A stretch of 64,000 bases of DNA, taken from Cenococcum geophilum 1.58 (taxonomy: Eukaryota > Ascomycota > Dothideomycetes > Gloniales > Gloniaceae). The first letter of the stretch is position 1; each line of letters opens with the position of its first letter. This document shows positions 21,580 to 33,393 of the stretch, one piece after another. The stretch is from positions 994,329 through 1,058,328 of the forward strand of contig KV748226.1 in the NCBI GenBank assembly GCA_001692895.1, written 5' to 3'. The notes below the pieces were generated by a model that saw only the letters and a list, made by a program, of their open reading frames with translations, searched no databases and was not told where the DNA came from. The translations under genes were made by a program, and so were the position numbers.

Positions 21580-24500
21580 CAGTGTAAGAGATGGATGGAT
21601 TAGATCTAGATCTAAATCCAAATCCATTAAATCCATTGGATCTGGATCGAGATCCAAACTTTATCCATTCTTAATAGGTTACCTAGGGCCTAGGCTTCAA
21701 TTTTGCCGTATATTAAGCTAATTCTGGCGATTTTCGCCACTCATATTATATAACGGCACAGTATAGCTTTTATTATAATCTTCAAGTTATATAACTACAG
21801 CTATTTACTAAGCTCTACCGCAGTTATCCACCGAGTTCCACCGCAACTATCCACTAAGTTCCACTATCCACTAAGTTCCACCGCAACTATCCACTAAGTT
21901 CTACTATCCACTAAGTTCCACTATAACTATCTACCAAGTTCTACCATAACTGTCCACCGAGTTCTACCGTAACTGTCCACTAATTTCCACCGCAACTGTC
22001 CACTAAGTTCCACCGCAACTATCTACTAAGTTCTACTGTCCACTAAGTTCCACCGTAACTATCTACTAAGTTCTACTGTCCACTAAGTTCTACCACAACT
22101 ATCTATTAAGTTCCACCGCAACTATCTACTAAGTTCTACCGTAACTATCTACCAATTTCCACCGTAACTATCTATTAAGTTCCACTATAACTGTCCACTA
22201 AGTTCTACCGTAACTGTCCACTAAGTTCCACTATAACTATCTACTAAGTTCTACTGTAACTATCTACTAAGTATCTACTAAGTTCTACTATAACTATCCA
22301 CCAAGTTCTACTATAACTATCTACTAAGTTTTATTATAACCTATGGACCCTAGCTTCTACTAACTAATTAGGATTTTCTATACCCAGTATAGAAAATCAC
22401 TATTAACTCGCTTACTACTAGCGCCTTAGCGGCACTTGTAAGGATTACTTAAATTAATAACCTCCGCCTCTTAGACCTAATTAACTCTAGAGAAGTTAAC
22501 TTTATAGGCTTAAGTAGAGTTATATTAAGTCTTAAATTAATAATCTTATTCTTATCCTAGAAGTAGAGATATAAAGTTACCTAGATTGTACTCTACTTAA
22601 GGTAGTTATAGCGTTTTATAACTATCTAGCTAAGACGGCTAAAGATATATTTTAGCTTATCGCTTATAGCTGGAATTAATAGGAGATTAATAGCCATTTA
22701 AGTAAGGTGCGGGTACTATTCACAGCTAATAGTTCTCTACCACTTAATTAGGGTCTCGCAATCTTTAACTTAATTCTACGTATAATAGCAATTATATTTA
22801 TCCTATACGGCAGCAGAATAACATTAATAGCCGCTCTTTTAAAGACCTTTTATCCTATAGGCCTCTATAATATTAAGCTCACGCCTAGGCTTCTTCTTCT
22901 CTAGGGATAGAGCTTCTAAGATAGGCTATGACTTATAGTCTATAAGCTATAGATATTTAACTAATTTACGGGCAGACGTAATTTAAGTCTTCTTATGCTC
23001 CTACTAAGCTTCTATGTACTACTAATTATATCTAAGATAGAGGATAACTGCGGCAATATAGGCTGCTAACTTATTAATTTTTATATAGTACCGTTAAGCC
23101 TTATTAAGTGCGAACTTAATTTATATAGCAAAATACTATTCTCCTTTAATTAATAAGGGCGGTGCGGATTTAAAGCGTTTATATATAGAGGTAAGTTCTT
23201 TAGTAATATATTTAATATCCTACTAAATATTAACTAGCCTATATAACTTACTATCGCCTAGTTGGCCTTATAGGTCTATAGTTATAACCTAGCATAGTTT
23301 AAGTAAATTTTTATACTATATTAGAACCTCCTAATTATCTATAGTAAGTATATTTTTAAAGATTATATTCTAAGCGTTATCCTAGTCTTCTAGCCAAGTA
23401 GATTCTAGCCTCTCTTTTAGTTATTTTACGCGTTACTACTCTAATTATATAAAGTCTTTAAATAGCGCGTGAAGCTAATTTAGTGTATAGAATTCCTTAT
23501 AAGTATTATTCTAGCGGGTAACGTTAGATCAGGAGAGGTCTTAGGTTATTATTATATCCTATTAGTCCTCTAGGAGGATACTCTGGAGATATATCTTCTA
23601 ACCTAATAATTTATTAGTACTATTAACTAATTTGTACTTTTAGAACTACTTACTTTTATACCACTAATGTCTTCTTTAAGGGCTCGTATATACCTATATA
23701 ATTAAGTTATAAGCTTTATTAACTAGTCCTTGCTTCCTCTACGTCTATAACTACACTTTTATATTCTTAGGTATTATATTCTCCGCTTTAAATAAATCTA
23801 GGTTATAGCTGTATAAGAGGTAGCGGGTAATAATATTAATAATATAGCCTAAATAATGTAGCCAGCGCTTAATTGGATTAAAGTTAAACTTCTTTATAAT
23901 GGCCGTTATCGCTATATTATTATTAGCCGCGTTATCTAGCATAAAATACCTAATCTACTTATTCTTAATGCTAAAGTCTTTAATTACGGCAATTACGCCT
24001 TCTATAATATTAACGCCAGTATATAAGCTAGTCTGCTCTAGAATAGCAAGAAGAGTTACTTAAGGCTTAAAATCTTTATTAAGAAAGTAGGTAATAATAC
24101 TATTAAGCGAAAGAAGGTTGCCTAATATCTATAGGTTAAAAGATAGATAAATTTTACTAACTGCGCGTTATAGCTCTCTCTTTACTGCCGCCTTATAGTA
24201 AATATAGCCCTTAATAATCTAAGATCTAACTAACTATCTACTAGGTATATATTCTGCTGCTTAAGGCGATAGATATTTAATAAACTTATAAAAGACCGGC
24301 CTATTAACTTGCCTAAAAGACACGTTATTATAAATAATCTATTAAAAAAGAAGTCGCCTAAACGTCTTCTTATTAAACGCACGCGCTAACTTATTAAGAA
24401 CCTACTGCTCCCAGGGATTATTTATATTAAGACCTTTAAGTATAAAGATTAACTTTAACGTATACGGCACCTCCTTACCCTTCTTATTAAATATATAACT

Positions 24501-25341
24501 ATAGACCACTTAAATATGCTTTATAATATTAGAGCTTCCTTTATAGGTATTCTAGGAGTAGGCCTTAATACTATACTTATAATAACACTCCTTACAGAGC
24601 TACCACCGGTCGCTAGTTTTATAGTTCTCTATTAGTACACCTAGCCGCTAGATTAGGGAGGAGAGCTTACTATTACCTTTAGAGATTAGGATAATATAGC
24701 TAGGTAATCTGTTCTAGTTAACCTAGAACTAATTAAACTAACTTTTATCTTTAGGAGGAGCCTCGCTAGCGCGCGCTTTAGTAGACTAATTAGCGCTAAA
24801 CATATTAAATATTAGAGCTATTATAAAAGTTAAGATCTTAAGTATATTGGGATCAGGCGTTAGCGTTATTTAAATTATAATAGATTAATCGGGCTTGGTT
24901 ATATTAAAGACTTAATCTTTTAGCCTTACTACTATATCTAATAAGTTAGGAGACCAGGCGGTACGGCGGTAAGGCTGCTAGGTAGGGCTATCTTATAGCT
25001 AAAGGTATAGAGGTACGTTTAAGGGAGGTGGTAGTAGTAGAGGTAGTAAAGGTAGTTTAGCAACAGCCTTCTTCTTTCTTAGCTTTAGAGGCATAGTTAA
25101 TAGTAATAATAAGAATAAGAGGTAAGAGACTTTATTATTTTTACTGCTTTCTTACCAGCTTACCCCTTTTACGCCATCTAATAGTTAGTGCAGTAATTAA
25201 TGCATTACGGCGTTGCCTCAACAACGCCATAAATGGATAACTATTGGATCTAGATCCATATCCACGCCACTAATGGATTAGGCGTGGATCAGTGGATTGA
25301 TGGATCCCGATCTAATCTCGATCCATCCATCTCTTACACTG
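21580..25341 (-). mobile_element. hAT DNA transposon 3, RIP-degraded
   Basis: Ends are CAGTGTAAGAGATGGATGGA at left and the same 20 bases at right in inverse. The 8-bp target duplication is CTTTCGAA (21572-21579 and 25342-25349). The element is 3762 bp. Subterminal DNA is packed with GGATC/GATCC-type repeats (21596-21670 and 25244-25320). On the minus strand an uninterrupted piece at 23751-23942 (LDNAANNNIAITAIIKKF...LHYLGYIINI) matches the hAT transposase catalytic-core pattern of an Asp-Asn-Ala block followed by a Cys/Tyr-Leu-Gly-His-like block. Everything else is broken by stops typical of RIP. A large minisatellite lies near the left end. Confidence 0.93.
21815..22340. repeat. Minisatellite inside hAT transposon 3
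   Basis: Roughly 25 imperfect units built on CTATCCACTAAGTTCCACCG(CAA), alternating 13- and 23-base forms with C/T variation (TCTACTAAGTTCTAC, TGTCCACTAAGTTCCAC). Variation between units is almost all C/T, as expected from RIP on a once uniform array. Confidence 0.9.
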
Positions 25342-25349
25342 CTTTCGAA

Positions 25350-26227
25350 AAGGTCCATCCATGCAATATCTAGGCTATCTACTAGCATCGTAACAGTTCT
25401 TCATTTAAAACACCTATGTTTTTTGCTGTAAGATTTGCTAACTACCACCCGAAGTCTCATGCATCGCACCGGCAATGGCGCCCACGTTCGGGAATTGATG
25501 GCTCCAACGGTTCAGCCGCCTTTGCTTGTTTTCGTTAGGCACACAACGGACAACTGACAAGGATGATGCCCCATGTTTGTCTCTGCAGCTCATATTGTTC
25601 CAAATTACTAGGTATAGAATCTCTCACGTCGATCGAAATACCTTTCCTGGTCCTGACCAAGTTTAGCTTGTCCACTGTTCCCACTTTGCTAATAGATTCA
25701 GTTCATTAGACGTGGGATATCCACTTAGAAGCTCTTAATTTTAACGTATATCACCTATGATGCAGGTACTAAATCCTGAAACATATACAATATTACGCCG
25801 CCTCAAGAGCCGTTCCAACCCTGCATGTAAGCCACCATCTCAACGGCTGTCGTTCACAGGGTTCAGCATAGCTACGCGAGCCCAGAGAACTCCTTTATTC
25901 CCTAAACATCTCGAGGATCAGAATTCCGAAGCCCCGTCTATGGAACAGAAAAATCTCAAAAGTGTCCATTCTGCAGAGATTAGCAACTGCTCGGGCTTTC
26001 CCACACAATATAGTAAGCCGAGTCTTCTAGACATCACATACTATGCTGATGCGGTTGACCCGCCGGAGGGCCATTGCTTGACTTTATGTTATCAGGATCG
26101 AAGCTTCTCAAGGGTAGATTCGCATGTGCCTCATTCTTCTGAGGCCAACACCACCTAGCTGGCTTGTCCCTCACTCATTTCTGAAGCTGCTCTGATTTCT
26201 TTTAGCGGCAGATTCTTATTCATCCCT
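25350..26227. other. Region with one unassigned ORF
   Basis: A plus-strand frame at 25757-26158 (133 codons, starting MMQVLNPETYTILRRLKSR) is of normal composition but has no motif I recognise and no clear splice partners. It could be part of the decayed gene whose tail lies at 26228-26557, but the sequence does not show it. Confidence 0.3.
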
Positions 26228-26557
26228 TTGTCTATCATGTGGATCTTAACACAGTTATTCCTTTTCTCTCTTTTTGGGAGTACACAGAGTGGCACCTTAC
26301 TTGAGAACAACAATCTGCTTTGCTTTGCCTTCCAAATTGTCAAGTTTGCCAGCCCAAACATTCTCTCAGACCTCTTCTCTACGCTTGATGTGCCTTTGGA
26401 GATGATCACAAAAGCTCTTGCTGCGCCACTACTCAGCCTGGATTGCCCGGCTTGGGATGACCTAAACAGCGGCGGAGAGTCGATTTGGGAGAGATTACAA
26501 GAACTGTTCCCCAGGGCCGTGAAGAGTGGGTTTGTGTGGAATGGAGGGGCAAGGTGA
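26228..26557 (+). pseudogene. Possible C-terminal part of a family-2 (heme-thiolate) peroxidase
   Basis: The 109-codon frame contains LENNNLLCFAFQIVKFASPN, a run resembling NILSDLFSTLDVPLEMI, then LLSLDCPAWDDLNSGGESIW and a closing FPRAVKSG. From memory of fungal secreted chloroperoxidase-like proteins this looks like their C-terminal domain; I could not check it. The N-terminal part, with the heme-ligand Pro-Cys-Pro motif, is not visible upstream, so this would be a fragment. The minus-strand frame over the same bases is a shadow. The assignment is tentative. Confidence 0.35.
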
Positions 26558-27574
26558 AAGATGGGAGCTGGAAGTGGAAGGAAGAGAGGCGATTGTGGCG
26601 GCGGGGCGGCGGGGCGGATATCCTTTTCTTAGTACTCCTAGTAAGCTGAAGAGCTTCCCGAATTATCTGCCATAGTGATTCAGGCTTCTAGTTGTGAGTA
26701 GCTGATGGCTGTTGAGAATCGGCCTTCTGGTGGCGTAAGGAGGCTAGTAAAGCCAGCCTCCTCGATATTGTACTATATAGCCACTAGCCTTTCCTAGATA
26801 GATGAATCAAGCAATGCAAGCATTACCTTTTAACCATGGCCTTGTTGCCTGGAGCATTGGTTGGGAAATGGGTCGTTCTCACCTTATTTAATTAAATGGA
26901 TGGCTTTATTACTTCCCTATAGGAAGCACTATTACAAAAAAAAAAAATTCCTGGTGTCTTTCAGTATAGGCTACCTAGGGGGAGGGGGGGGGGGGTAAAG
27001 GCGGCAATGCATTAGCAGGTCGTTGTGGCTTAGCAGGAGAGCAACTAAAGAGTGGTGTTTGCTCAATGGTCAGATGGAACGATGACATCTGCCCCACTTT
27101 TCTTCCCGCCGAGATGAAAAAGTTTCCAACATTTGAGGTCAGGTCTTTGTTGTTCAATGACAAAGCTTATAAAGAGAGATTCTTCCTAGGCCAGTGAGAC
27201 ACTCTGGTTGGGTTATCAAATGTGGTTCTTTGTCGAAAGTACGCATTATTAACTCATGTCATTGAGTCACCCCGTGGGTAACATTTATCTGCGAAGTATA
27301 TGCAAACCAAAATGCAATGATATTATAAGGTAGATATCGCTGACCGTCATGAGACGTCTGCTGACCATCTACTAGATCCGTGTCTATCCGAGGCAGGGAC
27401 GCAACTTCGCTGGCTGCAAGGAGCTACGAACCTGAAGGTTGACTGCATCCTGCTGTCGAGCTGACGTTGCGTACTCTTGCTATTTAAGTACTCCAATGCT
27501 TCTAAAAACAAATATACAGCTCATCGTCTCTTTTTTCCATCACGATGAGAACAAATGTCGTACACTGCCACGGT
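26558..27574. other. Intergenic with homopolymer tracts
   Basis: Contains GGCGGCGGGGCGGCGGGGCG near 26600, an A tract near 26937-26947 and a G-rich tract near 26980-26996. No gene seen. It includes the 3' side of the membrane-protein gene that ends at 27575. Confidence 0.5.
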
Positions 27575-28192
27575 TTATTCACCGCTGCCACTGCTAGGAT
27601 CGTTGGCACCTGCTGGATTGACGCTTCCCATTTCTAGATCCTGGCCATCTGCTCCACGCCCTCGCATGAAGAGGAGGAGCTTGAGGAGAGTGTCTAGGCC
27701 ATGTCCGCCCGTCATTTCATCGAGGCCTATGCCAAAGATGACTCCGAAGTCAATCGTTGTGGGAAGCAAAAGGCGGGAGGTTGTGGGGTCGGCTCGAATA
27801 GCTGGTCCGCAGAGATAGAAGGCGATGAGGATGCAGAAAGCGTACCACACGCCGTATCTAGAACGAGTCAGTCTCATCATCTGTCTGGGCAGTAGCTGTA
27901 TTCCTTACCTGGCTCCCTTGAAACACGCGTAAATGAAGATCATAAAAGCGGAAAAGAGCCAGCTGGCAAGAGCTCTAGCACATAATGTCAATCGATGAGG
28001 TGGCCATCATTGTTCTACTAGGACTTACATGTTGAATAGAATTTGAACATCACCAAACTGAAGTCCCCAGATTTTTTCGTCCGCAGAATGGAGGTTGATT
28101 GCCGTGCCTAACACAAACTCGACCGGAGCAAAGACCATCATGGACCACAGAAAAATTGACAACAAAAAGGTTAGAAAGCGTTGGCGAGACAT
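27575..28192 (-). CDS. Small multi-pass membrane protein, unknown function
   Basis: Three exons (28192-28029, 27974-27909, 27857-27575) joined by introns of 54 bp (GTAAGT...CTAG) and 51 bp (GTAAGG...CTAG) make a 170-aa frame. Both introns have standard fungal donors and acceptors and only this splicing keeps the frame open, so I trust the model. Hydrophobic segments: residues about 6-30 (FLTFLLSIFLWSMMVFAP), 53-75 (ILFN...FSAFMIFIYACF), 78-98 (YGVWYAFCILIAFYLCGPAI) and a weaker one near 112-125. Short MSRQ N-terminus and a Gly/Ser/Asn-rich hydrophilic tail. I do not recognise the family. It lies head-to-head with the other small membrane-protein gene at 29405, 1.2 kb away. Confidence 0.75.
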
Positions 28193-29404
28193 GTCGGGAG
28201 GATTAGGGGGAAGCCAGCCGATGGATATTTGCTATGCCCGTAAGGATTCGTGTTGGGGGGGGTGGATTTGGCTTCTCGGCCGATAAATGGTTGTAGCAAG
28301 CGTCGAAGTAGCAGACGGGTGCGCTGGAGATGTAAGAGGAAAGTATTTGAGGTAAAGAGATACTACGGAGTTGTCTGGTGTAGTGATGGAGGGGAAATTG
28401 GTGTCGATTAGGTTGGCGTTGTGGGAGCCACAGGAATGATGATGCGAAGCGTTCAGTGCAAGTGTCTAATGACGTACAGAAGAGCGAAGGGGGCTCTTGA
28501 CTTGAGAAACGGCTGTGGGACTGTGTTGTAATAGTGACTGGCAATTCCGATGCTACACTTGAGAGGAAGCTTGCAAAGCGTGGAGTGTAATGTTCAGAAG
28601 CGGTGCGAGTGGGGAGGAGTGGCAAATGCTGGTGCAGAGCTCCCGCCAATCACGCGGGCCCGCAAACAGGAACAGTGCTAGAGGCGTCCAACGCCCCCTA
28701 CCCACTGCATAGAGCCACAATAGGCTCGGGTTGTAGAGATTTATCGTGGTAAGAATACTCGAATACTCGAATACTCAAACACTGGAACGCTAGAACGATG
28801 GAACACCCAGGATATCAGGGAAGACATTGAGATAGGCTGGTTCACTTTTGCCTCCGTGTGGAAATTCAATTCAAATTTGATCAGAAGCCGTCGGTTCGGG
28901 GTAAGTCCTTCGGATACTCGGCGACCAACAAAGTCTGTGATAGTAGAGCAGGGTAACCATCGTTTGACAGAATCCGAACACTGCGGATGGCTTCTAGCAA
29001 CGCCTGTGGATGGCAGAGCAAGGTAGCCCATCGTTTGACAGAATCCAAACACTGCGGCAACGCACTGGCGTTGCCTGAATTGAAGCCAAGACTGTGCTGG
29101 CACTGGGGCTAGGGCGGAGAAGGTTCTGGAAGTTCTCCTAGTTTCGCTAAAAAGGTACGACGTAATAAAATGGCAGAAACTAGTGTATGCAATTTATTTA
29201 GGCCCAGGAAGATCACGTGGGTGGAAACCGAAGGGCGTCTGCCTGTTGCCCTACTGAAACCTGCCAAGTTTTAAAGTTGGAAGCGAGCAAATCAACGTGC
29301 GAAATCCAACACAGAGGGGGCTGAGCACTGGAGCTGAGCCTCTCTACGTTCATATATCATAAGGGATACAAACCTCATTTCTTCATCAGTCAAATAATTA
29401 CAAG
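28193..29404. other. Shared upstream region of two divergent membrane-protein genes
   Basis: No supported gene. A minus-strand frame at 28203-28649 (148 codons, Ser/Pro/His-rich) lies directly upstream of the 28192 start and is more likely 5' UTR than protein. A direct repeat of about 45 bases (near 28942-28986 and 29012-29056, containing CATCGTTTGACAGAATCC) and a small CGAATACT repeat (28751-28780) are present. Confidence 0.45.
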
Positions 29405-30084
29405 ATGTCTGAAAAATCCATCAAGGAACTAGAATTCTGTCAGTGTACTAAGTTTACATTGGAAAACCCATGCTGACGTTAACGGTTTAGCAGTTCAGCA
29501 AAGTGCCTGTCTCGTGCGCGGATTATCAAGACCCTCAATTAATTCTAACATCCGAAGCCTGCACACATGCGTAACAAGCACGATTCAACTGCTTGCACTC
29601 TGGATATCTGGTTTCCTAATGGGAACGTGTTTCCTTGCCCTTAACCTGGAGTCTACTGTCACATTCAAAGTATGGCAGACTGTAAGTTCGTCGAGCGTAC
29701 CGAAGGCGGTCTAATCCTCGATATATTGATCAGAATTCTTCGCTAACTCTGCTCTTTGCTCAAAAGCACATTACTCGCTGCACTGGATTTTCCGACCGAA
29801 CCTATGCCTTTCCAGTCTTTGCCCTTTCCGTGGCTACATACACGACGGTCGCAATGATACTATATTGGCAGCGGCGGCAGCTAGGGTCTATGGCGCTGTT
29901 GTTTTGTATGGGAATGACTTCCCTTGAAGCATGGTTGAACCACTTCAAATTGACTGGTGCTGAGCAAGTACTCATTGCATTCCCTTTCTTTTTGAATGTC
30001 GGGTTGACGCTGGCTGTAATCGCTGGCAGTGGGAAGCAGTGTCGCGGGATCCCGAACGAAGTACCATCTGAACAGGAATGCTAA
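29405..30084 (+). CDS. Small multi-pass membrane protein, unknown function
   Basis: Exons 29405-29438, 29491-29681 and 29734-30084, with introns of 52 bp each (GTCAGT...TTTAG and GTAAGT...ATCAG), give 191 aa. The first donor, GTCAGT, is slightly unusual, but its use joins the short first exon (MSEKSIKELEF) in frame. Hydrophobic stretches: about residues 45-66 (LLALWISGFLMGTCFLAL), 100-120 (AFPVFALSVATYTTVAMILY), 126-142 (GSMALLFCMGMTSLEAW) and 152-172 (VLIAFPFFLNVGLTLAVIAG). The C-terminus is short and polar. Four hydrophobic segments recall fungal small membrane proteins of unknown function. No family recognised. The frame is intact. Confidence 0.72.
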
Positions 30085-30747
30085 GAGTTGAGAATGACTC
30101 AAAGCCGAAGATCTGTACATGGGATGGATTGAAAGAGCGTTCCTTAACGCTCGGACGTCTGGGGGTCATATTATAATGCTCAGCAAACGATTTTCAGAGG
30201 ATTTTCTCGGATGAGTTGATATAGACAGACATGTATCCATTTCAGAAGTTATTTGAGCATAGGATATGTATCAATCAGCTCCACCAAAAACTTCTCAAGT
30301 GCAATAGTGGGTACAATTGGAAATTAGTTGTCCTCGTAAACGTTAATTCGGTATTGTATATTAAGTAAACGAGGCTTTCAATTCGTTATGCTATGGCTGT
30401 ATTGCAAGCTAGAATAATTACGTGGAGTATAATGAATAAATGTAAAAAGCTTGAAACAAAGGGACATTCGCCTCTGAAAGATAGCACACATAAGCGACCT
30501 CAGGCATAGCAGGAAAAATGAACAGAGCTCGCACATCAGCAGAGCTGCTCAAATAGACAGACCATACCATGTGTGGTTGCCGCTCAGAGTCCTTAGCGGA
30601 TCAATGTTCAGCTTTAGCCAGCCTGCTCGCAAGGCTGAAGCATTATTGATTAACTTATTTGAAGCCCCTGATTTTCAGCCTTATTAGAAAGCTAATTTCT
30701 CCCTTCGTCTTCTCACATCAGCGAAATGCTTTCAAGAACTCCGTCGT
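30085..30747. other. Intergenic, nothing recognised
   Basis: AT-leaning but not RIP-like. It holds the 3' end of the preceding gene and the promoter of the next. A CT-rich patch (TTTCTCCCTTCGTCTTCTCA, near 30700-30719) close to the next start is typical of fungal core promoters. Confidence 0.4.
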
Positions 30748-32232
30748 ATGTTAGGAGGTTGTAAAGCTTATTTTGTTGAGCGCACACGCCCGAACTGGCG
30801 CGCCATGGAACTCTTGGCCGAAGAACGTCAGAAGGGTGCAACAAGCGGCGGCACGGAACCAACACCAATTTTGCTAATTCCTAATCGACTCCCGTCAACC
30901 GGTAACGCACTTTTCGGCACCGCTAGTCTTGGATGTTGTGTGGTATCTTCAGACTCCTATGTGCCGCTAATCAGACGTAAACGTTCGGACGAGAGGCTAC
31001 TTTTAAGCCCTAGTGAGGGACTAGACACGGTAGACGAGCAGGAATCGACAATCGAGAGAGGTGTATCTGTCAGTTTTGCCCAGGTTTGAACATATCGGAT
31101 TATATTGATGAACTCGATTTAGGAGTCCACCGAGGAGGTAACAGTGCAAGACTCTCACATTGACAACGCCTTGTGCAACGAAATGGAGAGAGCGTGTTTA
31201 GTTCCTCAAGACGAACGATCTGCCGCTCCTAGCTCTGATCTTCCATCCAAGGAGAAGAAAAGGAAGAAAAAACGGCCCCCAAATGAGAAACGTAAAGAGA
31301 GGACAGGAAAGGCTTTTTTCGAAGCTCAAAAAGCCAAAAAGGAAGGGAGGGCTAAAAGGGAAAATGGAGTAGAATCCTCAGATGCATCACGTAGCGCGCC
31401 GGAAAACCCAGAAGAGCATTCACCAGAGCATGAAAGCCCTTCTTGGCCAGCGGCCTCTGGCATGCATGCGACTCAAGTACGTTATCCTTCGAGAACTGCA
31501 AGCTACCCCGATTATAAGACCTTGTTACGTGGGAGCATTGATACTTCCTACGACCATGGCCGGACATCAGGCGCAACCTTAGACCCATCCATAACTTGTC
31601 TAGGTGGCGAGATCCTCCAATCTCCAATTTCGTCTGTATTTGACGTAGTTACAACCCATCAAGAAAGCCCACCTGATCTCGCTGGAATGCATAATGCATA
31701 TGAACATCGTCAACGTCGTAAGATCGACTCGAAAATTGCTGGAGGACTACAGCTTCTTTCGATGCCCAGGAATACCGTACTCACGAGTGCGAGTGGGAAG
31801 GTCGATGGCGACGATCCTGACAGAAAACCCCTAGCTTTAGATTCTACTGGGTGGAATAACTTCACCGCAGCCAAATTTACAGGATCAGTTACAAATACCG
31901 TTTCCGAAACAACCTCAGTAACATCGCACAATGTAAGGGAGGAGGTGGTCAGTCCACAAGCGCTTATTAGAGAAATAAATGACGGCAGACGCAAATCAAG
32001 CCTCGCCGAGCTTGTGAAAGCTTCCGAACCGGATTTTGTACCGGGTTCTGGACGGGAGCCGTATCCCTACCATCGAGGGAAAAATCCTACTTCGCCTGAC
32101 GAGAGCCTTGGTTTAGAAGATCCTTTTCCTCCCCCTCGGAAAGCGCCCACCTGGCACTACCCATTATTAACGGATCACAGAAGTGCTGAGGAGTATGATG
32201 TTCTTCGAAGCAGGTATCGACCACTTCGATAG
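30748..32232 (+). CDS. Basic, probably nuclear protein of unknown function
   Basis: Two exons, 30748-31062 and 31123-32232, around a 60-bp intron (GTATCT...TTTAG) give about 474 aa. The intron is inferred because both frames join in phase (IERG then ESTEEV) and the second frame has no ATG near its start. The first exon may begin elsewhere, since another ATG (30726) opens a different short frame. Seen: a dense Lys/Arg run (KEKKRKKKRPPNEKRKER, about residues 148-165) fit for a nuclear localisation signal, a following helical charged stretch, then low-complexity Ser/Pro/Thr-rich sequence and a C-terminal PTWHYPLLTDH segment. No conserved domain recognised. Confidence 0.6.
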
Positions 32233-33393
32233 ATGACTCGCACATGCCTAGTGCCTAGGCCCTAGCAGAATACCCAAGTAGGGCAAATAGTGCACTTAGA
32301 CTAAACTGCGATAAAACATCAGCGGAGTGGATTCATAAGGTACGCTACTCAATAGTCAGGAAAAGGCCTCGACTCACACATAATTTTCTCTCAATCCTTT
32401 CCCTAATAGCTTTCAGGTACCTCTAACCATTATCCAAACGATTTGCGGTGAAACTCGGGACCCGTACGGACCAGGTCCACCGAAACAATCTACCAATACC
32501 TTACTGTATAGCTATTCATTGACGACGCCAAGGAAACCGAACTTATATATATACACCTTTCGCACACCACCACTTCTACGGGCTACCCTAAAATCATCCA
32601 TCCAAGCCTGACATTTCTCGAGGCGCCGATCTCCGAACAATGATCGCAGTGGTTAGGCCCAGCATTCTTAGCGTGATACATGGATCTGTCCCCGGTCGAG
32701 AGACGCTGATTGACATGAGACTGTGTTTGTATTTAAGAAAGCCGATTATAATATATAGCTTTCTCGGCTTTCAGCTCTGCTCTAATATGTAAACCCGAGC
32801 TACATGAAAGTCGTTGACGTTTTCAACGTGTTTCGGGAACTGGCTAAGCCTGGAGCATTTCGCGTTGCCGCAAATCACGCAAGGAGATGTGATGCTGATT
32901 CCCAGGCAGTCGCACTTCGAAATAGAATACGGACGACCGATTGAGAATTCAACTACCTGACGTCTCCGGTTTTCGAGAGTAAACTTTAGAGTCATGAAGG
33001 CACATGTACACTTTAAGATAAATTTTGAATATTCTACGACAGCTTTCTATCTTTTGAGATTCTGAACACTAGCAAAATGGGATGCGTGTACAGCTCTGGT
33101 AAGCTTGATGTCAAGCAACTGATCCTCGTATGACTAGTCCAAGTATGGAAATTTCCATTTTCAGACTAGTCTCGTCTTCCTTTCTATCCAGCAGCCCAGC
33201 ACATCCGTCATTGTCGTGCGGCCTTGTAATGAGAATGACGCGTAGAGGCCAGACATAAACGGAGATAGGGCTCATTTCTTCTCCGGACGTATGGTATAAG
33301 AAAGCCCCTCCTGATCGTTGAGTACTAAGCACAGCAGCAACTATTCCCCCCTTCATGAGACTTCAATATCTATTCAGCACAAACAGATCCAAA
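32233..33393. other. Intergenic with an unassigned small ORF
   Basis: A minus-strand frame at 32771-32995 (74 codons) carries four cysteines (KCDCLG and CVICGNAKC), which may suggest a metal site, but there is no recognised family and no upstream exon was found. The rest holds the promoter of the reductase gene. Confidence 0.35.

Noticed and set aside
21815..22340. Centromere or subtelomere satellite
   Set aside because: The array lies wholly inside one hAT transposon with clear ends and target duplication.
26155..26409. Minus-strand 84-codon frame
   Set aside because: Overlaps the peroxidase-like tail antisense and has no features of its own.
28203..28649. 148-codon minus-strand frame upstream of the small membrane protein gene
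   Set aside because: Low-complexity Ser/Pro/His composition, no domain, and position directly upstream of a well-supported start; more likely 5' UTR.
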